Source: CAZMYM01 sp964620325
GTDB lineage: Bacteria > Bipolaricaulota > Bipolaricaulia > UBA7950 > UBA9294
Direction of reading: 5' to 3'
Length of the DNA stretch: 64,000 bases
Assembly: GCA_964620325.1 (NCBI GenBank)
Contig: CAZUIM010000001.1
Location: forward strand, 62,001-126,000
In this document: positions 35,089 through 44,000 of the stretch, one piece after another
Layout: each line of letters begins with the position of its first letter
Numbering within the stretch: the stretch's first letter is position 1
The notes under the pieces: model-generated
The model's database searches: none
Told to the model about the DNA's origin: nothing
The model's input: only the letters and a program-made list of their open reading frames with translations
Program-made: the position numbers and the translations under genes

Positions 35089-35272
35089 TCTTTCCGGCGG
35101 ATGAGAGGGGGATCGGATCGGCCACGCGGAGGCCGAAGTCCGTTCCGTGTGCGCGGCCGCCCGTGTCGGCTCGGTAGTGACGTCCGAGAGCTCCGCCGTG
35201 TCATCCATCGCTCGCGAGTACGTCAGGCGCGATGATCGGACCGACGTGGGCCGTGGGGTTCCATGATGGACG

Positions 35273-35301
35273 TTGCCAACGTTCGGCGGCCGACATAGAG
35301 T
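35273..35301 (+). promoter_or_regulatory. Candidate sigma70-type promoter of the PLD-like gene
   Basis: TTGCCA (35273-35278, 5 of 6), a 17-bp spacer, then TAGAGT (35296-35301, 4 of 6). A start of transcription near 35308 would leave a 40-base leader containing GAAGGAG before the ATG at 35348. Confidence 0.5.
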
Positions 35302-35347
35302 ACACGGCGGTGCTCGGTGAAGGGTTGCCGAACGAAGGAGTCGAGCG

Positions 35348-36190
35348 ATGATCAGACAAAGCCTGTTAGGGATTGTTGCGGCAGCGTTGTATGGGAGTCT
35401 CGCGTTTGGACAACCATGCTCGACCGAGGCGTTCGTTACGTCGCTCGATCGCATCGACGCGGTGCAGATGGTGGTTCTTCAGTGCATCGACGGCGCGCGC
35501 GCGAGCATTGAGATGGCGGTCGAGGAGATCGCGGCGGAGCCGTTGTGCGAGGCCGTTCTCCGGGCCCATCGGCGAGGGGTGAGTGTCCGCGTGGTCTTCT
35601 CGGGCGGTCGAGGTGCGGTCGGCGGCGAGTACGAGCGTCTTGTCTCCGCCGGGCTCCGTGTTCGATCGTCCGAAGCCGCCCAGGCGTTCGGTCATCGGTA
35701 TGTCATCGTCGATCGACGGATTGTCCTCACCGGTTCGTACACCTGGGTCAATCAGGCGGACCGTCGTGGGGTCGAGAGCCTCATCCGCATCACGTGCGCC
35801 GGGTCGTCGTCGGACAGCCCCGTTTGGGCCTACGTCGATGAGTTCGAGCGGCTCTGGGTGAATTCGAGTGAGAGCGCGCCCCTTGCGGTTCCTTCTCCCC
35901 CGGCCATCTCGGCGCTGAGCATCGCGGCGGTCGATCCGACGCTGCAATGCGTGTACCTGCTGAACGTGTCGGACGAGGCGGTCGACGTGAGCGGATGGAC
36001 CCTCAGCGACCTCGAAGGGGAATACGTGTTCCCCACCGACGTGATGGTCGTTCCCCATGATCCCTATCGGGTTTGCGCGGATCGATTCAACCCGACGGGT
36101 GACGTCGACGGGCTGTACCTCGACCTCGACGGCGACGAGGTCTTCCTCGTCACGCCCGAGGGCGTCATCGTCGACGAACGCATGTGGTGA
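35348..36190 (+). CDS. Secreted PLD-like protein with degenerate HKD motif plus lamin-tail domain
   Basis: 280 residues; GAAGGAG precedes the ATG by a normal distance. Signal peptide about 1-21 (MIRQSLLGIVAAALYGSLAF, then GQ). Residues about 27-165 match one phospholipase D/nuclease repeat: VLQCIDGARASIEMAVEEI, LRAHRRGVSVRVVFSGG and a motif region FGHRYVIVDRRIVLTGSYTW. The canonical HxKxxxxD is here Gly115-His116-Arg117 through Asp122. The catalytic His position is Gly and the Lys is Arg, although a His sits one residue later. Residues about 190-280 are a lamin-tail-like beta domain (VDVSGWTLSDLEGEYVFP, GDEVFLVTPEGVIVDE). Single-repeat PLDs normally dimerise; activity here is doubtful. Role unknown, possibly binding of extracellular DNA or envelope polymers. 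Confidence 0.8.
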   Translation: MIRQSLLGIVAAALYGSLAFGQPCSTEAFVTSLDRIDAVQMVVLQCIDGARASIEMAVEEIAAEPLCEAVLRAHRRGVSVRVVFSGGRGAVGGEYERLVSAGLRVRSSEAAQAFGHRYVIVDRRIVLTGSYTWVNQADRRGVESLIRITCAGSSSDSPVWAYVDEFERLWVNSSESAPLAVPSPPAISALSIAAVDPTLQCVYLLNVSDEAVDVSGWTLSDLEGEYVFPTDVMVVPHDPYRVCADRFNPTGDVDGLYLDLDGDEVFLVTPEGVIVDERMW

Positions 36191-36250
36191 ACGTTGCCGA
36201 TCGCTGGCCGATTTCCCTTTCGAAGCGGGTTTCCGCGATCAGACGACCTA

Positions 36251-36279
36251 TTGACAACACCACGATGGATCACTAGGAT
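36251..36279 (+). promoter_or_regulatory. Strong sigma70-type promoter
   Basis: Perfect TTGACA (36251-36256), a 17-bp spacer and TAGGAT (36274-36279, 4 of 6 to TATAAT). This is one of the best promoter matches in the window. The predicted start near 36286 lies 415 bases upstream of the next coding start, implying a long leader or a separate small RNA. Confidence 0.6.
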
Positions 36280-36285
36280 GTATTA

Positions 36286-36432
36286 GCCGGGTCGGGCCGG
36301 GGATTGGGCCGGTCTCGACCACAAGAGCGTGGTCGCGAGGGGGTACCGAAACGTCGCAGGCTTCGCGTTACCGAGGACATGGGTTGGGTTGTAGGCTCCT
36401 TCCGTTCGTGAAGGGGCCTTTCGCCTTGTGGG
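36286..36432 (+). ncRNA. Candidate structured small RNA or leader with terminator-like hairpin
   Basis: Downstream of the 36251 promoter there are consecutive hairpins: GACCAC (36317-36322) with GTGGTC (36329-36334), then an AACG/CGTT-based hairpin around 36349-36370. Last is a 10-bp stem AGGCTCCTTC (36393-36402) with GAAGGGGCCT (36410-36419), loop of seven, followed by ttcgccttg. The last one resembles an intrinsic terminator with a poor U-tract. The sequence matches none of the riboswitch or housekeeping RNA consensus motifs I know (checked mentally for TPP, FMN, SAM, cobalamin, glycine, c-di-GMP, SRP, 6S). It could be a small RNA of about 145 nt or a leader that controls the surface-protein genes. 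Confidence 0.45.
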
Positions 36433-36574
36433 ACGGATGAGGACGGACTAGCCGGGGAAAGACAAGAGGCACGCTGCATGAGCCGAGTGAGACTGCACCC
36501 ACAGCAACACCTAGACTCGTTTCTGCGTACCTCTGTCTTGTGCCATTCTTCCTGGCCTGTGCCGGATGTGGACC

Positions 36575-36649
36575 GGGAGATGATATGCATGGTGGAGCGC
36601 GCGGCTAGGCGCTCCTGTCCCGTCGGTACGGGACATCATGCCTTCTCCC
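36575..36649 (+). promoter_or_regulatory. Predicted three-way-junction RNA fold upstream of a surface-protein gene
   Basis: Closing stem: GGGAGA (36575-36580) with TCTCCC (36644-36649), extended by TGA (36581-36583) with TCA (36636-36638). Inside it sit two perfect hairpins: GGAGCGC (36594-36600) with GCGCTCC (36609-36615), and TGTCCCGT (36616-36623) with ACGGGACA (36628-36635) with a CGGT loop. Two adjacent hairpins inside a closing stem resemble ligand-binding RNA architecture, but no known consensus was recognised. It ends 51 bases before the GTG at 36701. Confidence 0.4.
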
Positions 36650-36700
36650 TCGTGTGCCGGCGGCGCTTCGGTGAGCGGCGTTGTGGCATGGAGGTAGAGC

Positions 36701-37999
36701 GTGAGCAGGGGGGCTTTCCGGGTCATTCTGGTGGTGGGCGTGATCGTGGGGGTCGCGGCGGAGCTTTCACGGGGACAACTGGCAGGGCGACTGGACCTGG
36801 ATCTGGTCGCCCGGCGGATTCCGACGACGTTGACCGGCGAGATCCAGTTGGACACGCCGAGCGAGTTCACGATGCTCGAGTTCGCCATCGTGTCCAAGTT
36901 GGACCTCACCCTAAGGACGGGCTTCATCGATCCACGGGTTGAAGCGGCGGTCAATACGGCGGGGATCGAGCACTTCGTCTTCTCCAGCCCGTTCGCGTTC
37001 GGGAGTCTGGCGCTCCCGAGCATACGGCTCGACGATTTCGCCGTCGTGCCCGAGGTGTGGGTCTCGGTCCCGTTTGAAAGCCTGACCGACGTGAACAACC
37101 TGCCGAACTCCGCGATCATCCCGCCGGGTGACCCTCTGTTCGCCTCGGCTCGGTGCACGTTCTCCGCCTCCGTTGACGGGTTCGACATCGAGCATCTCGT
37201 CATGCTGGAAGACGTGAACTTCCCGGGGCCGAGCGGAGGGTATGAGCCGCTCTACTACCGCCGTTCCGATCAGGAATTCGGCGTCGGTAGTCTGACGTCG
37301 GCGAGCTGGCGGGCGAGCATCGGCCTCTCGATGACCGCGCAGGTTGGCCTGTCGGCCTCCGGGGCGAGCAAGAGCATCAAAGGGCACTCGGCGAAGGGAA
37401 GCGTCACCAAGGATAGCTCGTTCTTGCGCCTGGGCGTTGCGGGGATTCGGCTCGCCAGTGTTTCGCTCTTCGGGGTCGGGATTCAGGACGTCACACTCGG
37501 CACGAGCTTCTCCGCCGCAACCGGGATGGACGAGGCATTCAGCACGACGATCAGCATCGCCGGGGAGGCGTGGGCGAGGAGCAGCATCAGCCTGTCGATC
37601 TCGTTCTCCGCGTTGCCTCCAACGGTCAGCGCGTTGACCCTCTCGGTCACCGAGGGTCCGTTCACACTGAGCATCGCCCTGGATACGTTGGACATCACGG
37701 GGCTGTCTGCGAGTTGTGGGGACAGCGTGAATCTGGGCGCGATCAGCGGCACCTGGTCGCTACGGGTCACCGGGATCGAGCGAGGATTGACCGGGCTCGC
37801 AATGGCGCTCTCTCTCGCCCACGGGGCGTTCTCGGCCAACACATCGATCACGTTCAGCCAGCTCGGAGACGATTTCGGGTTTGCCAGTTGGTCGAATCGG
37901 CTGATCTTCCGCTTGAGTCCCGCCGTCGTGTCGGCCCAGGTGACATTCAGTCGCCACGGATTGACGCGCGCCGCGATCACGACGAGCGTGTCGTTCTAG
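36701..37999 (+). CDS. Beta-rich exported protein ending in Phe, possible outer-membrane beta-barrel
   Basis: 432 residues from a GTG with GGAGG eight to nine bases upstream. Residues 1-26 form a signal peptide (MSRGAFRVILVVGVIVGVAA, then ELSRGQ). Almost the entire mature protein is made of alternating strands with polar and hydrophobic residues, such as LDLDLVARRIPTTLTGEIQL, SASWRASIGLSMTAQVGLSA and AQVTFSRHGLTRAAITTSVSF. The last residue is Phe. That pattern matches known outer-membrane barrels, and the Trp-ending protein at 3.8-5.4 kb shows the same trait. Cys is nearly absent. I do not recognise a family. It is followed seven bases later by the giant repeat-protein gene, so they are probably co-transcribed, perhaps anchor and surface filament. 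Confidence 0.78.
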   Translation: MSRGAFRVILVVGVIVGVAAELSRGQLAGRLDLDLVARRIPTTLTGEIQLDTPSEFTMLEFAIVSKLDLTLRTGFIDPRVEAAVNTAGIEHFVFSSPFAFGSLALPSIRLDDFAVVPEVWVSVPFESLTDVNNLPNSAIIPPGDPLFASARCTFSASVDGFDIEHLVMLEDVNFPGPSGGYEPLYYRRSDQEFGVGSLTSASWRASIGLSMTAQVGLSASGASKSIKGHSAKGSVTKDSSFLRLGVAGIRLASVSLFGVGIQDVTLGTSFSAATGMDEAFSTTISIAGEAWARSSISLSISFSALPPTVSALTLSVTEGPFTLSIALDTLDITGLSASCGDSVNLGAISGTWSLRVTGIERGLTGLAMALSLAHGAFSANTSITFSQLGDDFGFASWSNRLIFRLSPAVVSAQVTFSRHGLTRAAITTSVSF

Positions 38000-38006
38000 A
38001 GAGCAC

Positions 38007-41000
38007 ATGGAGAAACGACTGATGGCAACGAGAGGACGAAGATGGAGGATCACGATGGATGTTTGCCGACGACAGGGATTCCGTCGATGGGCGATTGCAG
38101 GCGTGGTGTTGACACTCTGCGCGGGTCTCGCGGTCATGGGGAGCGCAGCCGATACCACGACCGTCGTTGAATCGGACCTCAATCCATCCGCGTACGGTGC
38201 CCTGGTTACCTTCACCGTAACGGTCAAGACCGGCGATCCGCTGAACCCGATCCAGACGCCGTCCGGTACCGTTTGGCTGTTTGACAACGACAACTACGTC
38301 GATTCGCGGGACCTCGCGGCGGTGGGTGCCGCGTCGGCCTCGTTCGACCTCTGCTTCCTGGCGGTCGGGGTGCATGAGATCCGAGCCGAGTATGGGGGTG
38401 CCAGCGGGGCGGGACATGACTACGCCGCGAGCTCGGGCGTTCTGTCCCAAACGGTGGACGGGATCACGACCACCCTCGCCATCACGGGCCCGGCGAGCGC
38501 CTATCTCAACGAGCCGTACCTCGTGACCGGCACGATCAGCCCAGTGGATTCGACGACCGACTGCGGAGGCACGATCACGCCGACCGGGACGGTGAGCGTC
38601 AATGACGGCTACGGGGGCACGTGTGCGGCCAATCTCGAGAGCGACGGCACATGGGAATGCGCGATCACCTCAACATCGTCCTCGGTCACACAGCTGACCG
38701 CGACGTACGAGGGTGACGCCTACTTCGCGGGAAGCACGGATACTGCAAGCATCACCGTGACGGAGCGCCCCAAGACCGCGACGTCGATCAGTCTCGCCTC
38801 CTCCAAGAACCCGAGCACGTATGGCGATCTGGTCACATTCACCGCGACGGTCACCCCGGTGCCGAGCGGTGGGACCGTCGCCTTCTTCGACGGCGGCACG
38901 CAGCTTGCGACCTCCCCGGTCGATCCCGTGAGCGGGGCAGCCGTCTTCTCCACCAGCGCGCTGTCCGTCGGGACGCACCCGATGACCGCCGAGTACTCCG
39001 GAAACGATGCCTACCTGGCGAGTCCCGCCTCAAACACGGTGAATCAAGTGGTCGACCCCATCGCGACGACCACCACCCTCGTGTCCGACAAGTCGATCGC
39101 GTCGTACCACGAGCCGGTGACGTTCACCGCCATGGTGACCCGCACGGTCGGCGGAGCCGCGGTGACCACCGGCACGATCACCTTCAAGGACGGGGCGACG
39201 GAGATCGGCACCGGCGCGGTCGGCGACTCCGGAGAGGCGTTTTTCACCACCAGCGCGCTTGCGATCGGTGCGCACAACGTCACGGCGACGTACACGAGTG
39301 ATGGGACGTACGCTGAAAGCACGTCGGCCCCGCCCGTTACAGTCACTGTCGTGAAGCGGGCCACCGAGACGAGGATCGAGGGATCGGATACCCCGTTGAT
39401 CGTCGGCGACACGGCAACGTTCACGGTCACGGTGACCGATGTTTCTGCGGGGACGCCGTCCGTGCCCTCCGGAAGCGTGGAGATCTCGGTCGCCCCCTTG
39501 GGCGAAGGCACGCTGTCCGCCTCCACCGTTACGCTCGACGGGGACGGGCGGGCGACGTTCACCTACACCCCGGACAGCGTGGCCACCACGCCGCACGTGT
39601 TCACGGCCACGTACAACGGGGACACGACGCACTTGGCGAGCGATGATACGGTCCCAACCACGGAAGGGACGTTCGACCAGACGATCCTCAAGCGGGCGAT
39701 CGATGTGGAGATCACCTGCGCACCGGTGGATGCGTACATCGACCAGGAAATCCAGTGCACGGTGATCCTCTCCGACGACACCACCGCGGGGACGCCCGTC
39801 GTGCCGGACGAGGCGTATCTCACCTTGTCCGACGATCGGCACAGCGGCCCGACCCGATTTGGTGCCGTGAGCTGGTCCACCGTCGGCGGCAACCGCGTCG
39901 GGACGTTCACGTATACGCCCGCCGCGTGGGACACGGACGCCGATCAAGCGGATCCCTGGGTGGCACAATCACAGGTGACCGCGACGATCACCGCCGGCTT
40001 CGCCGGTTCCCCGGAGCATACGGACGCCGAGGCCATGCAGCTTTTGACGGTCCGACTTCGCCCGACGGAGACGACGATCACCAATAGCCCCGATGGCCAC
40101 CTGCTCGTCTATCAGGCGGGCAGCTTCTCCGTCCAGGTCACCGACACGGCCGGGGTCGGCACACCGACCTCTCCTGGAGGAACGATTGCCGTCACACCGT
40201 CGCTCTCCCCAATCATCGAGAGCGTGATCAGCCCTCCGATCAGCGTCGCTCCGGTGATGACGTTCCAGTACATGCGGCTGGGCCTCGGCTTCGACGGCAC
40301 AGAGCCGATCGCGGGCGACTACGACACGCTGACGGTTGCGTACACAGCCAACGACGGGATCCACGAGAACAGCGGGATCGGGTACGCCCAGGCGATCATC
40401 CGTCGACCGACCGAGACGACGCTGAACGACTGCGGCTGCACCCCCACCGGCGTGCTGTGTTACGTGACGGTCGTCGATGATCCGGACAATCCGGCCCCGT
40501 CGGGTTCTCCGGCTCCGCCGACAGGGGACCTGTTCAGCATGAACGACGACGATGAGGACGGGATCGTCGACTACATCGACCTGGGCAACGCACCCACACT
40601 GCCGTATCCGGGCACGCCGCTCTCCATCGCAAGTGATCGGATCGTCACCAATGTCACCGTTCAGTACTCCCCCTCGGACCGGATCTACCAGAAGTCGACC
40701 GGTTCGGAGAACGTCGATCGCTCGGCCTGCATGCCCAGTCCGAATCCGCAACCAGGCGACGCGACCAGCTGCACCGCCGGCTGCGGGAGCGGCGGCGTCG
40801 ACGTCTATGCGATCATCGACGGCCTGAACGCCGGCTGCCTGGCGGCCGACATCACCGCGCTCGCGCTGGACGCGGCCATGCTGGCCGTCGATCCGACGCC
40901 GGACCCGATCGTTGGGGCCGGGTTCCTCGTCATCACCGGCACAACCATCCCCACCAGCGACATCGCGGCGACGATCATCGGCGTCGTCAAGGTCGCGTTG

Positions 41001-44000
41001 ACGACGTACTCGCTGACCGCGAAGACCGATTCGGACGCGGACGGGATTCCCGATGTGGTTGAACTCGGCACGACAGGCACCAATCCGTACGAGAAAGATA
41101 CTGATGGCGACGCGATGAGCGACGATGATGAGATCGGCTACTGCGCCGGGTACTACGGCGGGACCTTGCGACCGAATCCGAACAACCCCGACAGCGACGG
41201 CGACGGTCTGCTGGATGGCTATGAGATGGAGCCGTTCAATACGGATGTGTGCGTCGCCGACACCGACTGTGATACCTTGCCCGACGGGATCGAGATTGCC
41301 TGTCGGACGGCTCCGACTGCCGCGAACGGCTTCTGCCGGTCTCCGGACTACGATACCGATACGTTCGCCGATCAGGTCGCAGCGCTTGGCTATGCGGTTG
41401 CGGACTTCCCCGGGCTTTTCGCCGACCCGAGGGACCAGCCGAACCCTCGTGAGGCGGACACAGACGGCGACGGCCTCCGGGACGACGTCGAGTTCGGCCC
41501 AGGGAGACTGGCAACGAGTATCTTCGACACCTTGTACTCCCCGTACATCAACGACGCCGATTCCGACGGGGACGGGATCCTGGACGGTAACGAGTCGACG
41601 AACGGCGACGCAATCTGGGATTACACGCAGATCGGCGGCACAGGTACGACGGGGAGCGGCGAGACGCACCTCTGTCTGGCAGACACCGATGGCGATGGGT
41701 TGCTCGACGGTGAGGAGGAAGCCCTCTTCGGTCCAGGATCAATCGAGGTCCACAGCATGACACTCGGTACGTACACGGTGACCGCGCTCGACGACGACTC
41801 CGATGACGACGGCCTGTCCGACTACGAAGAGGTCAACATCACGGGCACCGATCCGCTGAACTGGGACACGGACGGAGACGGGATTGGGGATGCGGACGAG
41901 CTCATTGCCACCGGTGGCACGTGGCCGATGCGAACGTTCATCCAGGAGTCCGACCCGCTGGATCTGGATACGGACGATGATGGCCTGTCCGACTACGTCG
42001 AGTACGGCAATGCGGGTGTGAGCACCGGCTTGGGGACCCTGTACGCCCGCGCGGACGGACCCGCTGGCGATCCGGACACGGACTGCCCGTACGTCAACGA
42101 CGACGACTCCGACGACGACGGCCTTCAGGACGGATACGAGGACTCCGACCGCGATGGTATCTGGGACTACACGAGCATCGGCGATAGCGCAAGTCACGGA
42201 TCGGGAGAGACGAATCCGTGTGATCCGGATACGGATGACGACGGCTTGCTCGACGGCGAAGAGGAGGGATTGTTCGGCGCCGGTCCGATCAGCGTAGTCA
42301 CCCCCACGGGACCCGCGAGCACTGTCGCCGCTCTCGACGATGACTCCGACAACGACGGCCTGTCCGACTACGAAGAGGTCAACATCACGGGCACCGATCC
42401 GCTGAACTGGGACACGGACGGAGACGGGATTGGGGATGCGGACGAGCTGATTGCCATCGGCGGGACGTGGCCGAAGCGGACGTTCATCCAGGAATCCGAC
42501 CCGCTCGACCCGGACACGGACGACGATGAAATACCGGACGGCGTGGAGTGGTCAGTCAACCACATCTATGCAGGAACTGGCCTTGGCGACCCGTCTTCTG
42601 GATTCTTCCGCGGGATCGGCGGGAATCCGGACACGGTCTGCCCGTACGTCAACGACGACGACTCCGACGACGACGGGCTGCAGGACGGCTACGAGGACAA
42701 GAACCAGAACGGGTATTGGGACAACTACGGGCTCGGGGACAGCACGGACGAGGGCTGGGGCGAGACGTGCGCCTGCAACCCGGACAGCGACGGGGACGGG
42801 CTCCTCGATGGCGAGGAGGAGGGCCTTCTCGGCCGCACAGCCACCCCGCAGGGCGTCTCGACGACGTTCGGCGTCGACGGCGCGCCCGGCCCGGCGACAG
42901 TCCCCGCGCTCGACGACGACTCGGACAACGACGGCCTCTCCGACTACGAAGAGGTCAACGTCACCCACACGGATCCGCTCGACGCGGACACCGACGACGA
43001 CAGGTTGATGGATGCCGACGAGCTGATCGCGACGGGTTGGCTCGAGCTAAACCTGGGCTACACGCTGAATTTCCCGCCACGGGAGTTCCAGCAGGAATCC
43101 GACCCGCTCGATCCGGATACCGATGACGATGACCTGCACGACTACATCGAGTATCCGGGCTCGGGCCTCGGCAATCCGTCTTCGGGATTCTTCCGGGGGA
43201 TCGGCGGGACGCCCGACCTTGTCTGCCCGTACGTCAACGACGACGACTCCGACGACGATGGTCTCCAGGACGGTATGGAGGATGCGAACCACGATGGGAC
43301 CTGGGGTGTCGACGGCTCGGGGATCACGGTCGGGGACTGGGATTCGCAGGCATCGAAGACCGTCGACTACTGGGAGTGCGACTTGTGCAATCCCGACACG
43401 GACGGGGACGGGCTCCTCGATGGCGAAGAGGTTCAGCTGATCGGCGGTGGCCCGATCTTGGGCCGGCCGCGGGAGATCCCCGGATTCTACACAGTCACGC
43501 CGGAGACGGTCTCGACGGTCCTTCCGATCGGTACGAACCCGGTGCCGGCTGGGTTCACGCATCCATCGCCGATCCCGGGCACGAACGGTGATCTGATCGC
43601 CCCGTACGCGTTCGTCCCAGCCGTCGGGATTTCCCTAGGCGAGACGATCCCAGCGCTGGACAGCGACTCGGACAACGACGGCCTCTCAGACTATGAAGAG
43701 GTGAACATCACCGGGACCGACCCGCTCGATCAGGATAGCGACAACGACACGCTGATGGACTCAGACGAGCTGATCGCGACCGGCGGAGCGTGGCCCCGAC
43801 GGACGTTCGACCAGGAATCCGATCCACTGGATATCAACACCGACGATGACCACCTGTTCGACCCGCAGGAGTACGCGGGGAGCGGCTTGAGCGCGCTCGC
43901 CGGTGCGCTAGGTGGAGACCGCGACGTCGATTGTCCGTTCGTAAACGACGACGACTCCGACGACGATGGAATCCAGGATGGGGCAGTCATCACGGTCGCG

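Larger units (their letters stand above)
35009..35347. other. Divergent intergenic region, hydrogenase operon and PLD-like gene
   Basis: 339 bp without a convincing gene. It holds the hydrogenase ribosome-binding site, a candidate minus-strand promoter at 35059-35088 and a candidate plus-strand promoter at 35273-35301. The middle part (about 35100-35260) shows nothing I can interpret. Confidence 0.6.
36191..36700. other. 510-bp spacer with promoter and RNA-structure signals
   Basis: No convincing protein gene. It contains a good promoter (36251-36279), a structured stretch ending in a terminator-like hairpin (36286-36432), a less structured part (about 36433-36574), a predicted branched RNA fold (36575-36649), and finally GGAGG before the GTG start of the beta-rich protein gene at 36701. 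Confidence 0.65.

Noticed and set aside
36575..36649. Hammerhead ribozyme or c-di-GMP-I riboswitch
   Set aside because: The three-stem layout is similar, but the conserved CUGAUGA/GAAA core and the c-di-GMP consensus loops are absent.
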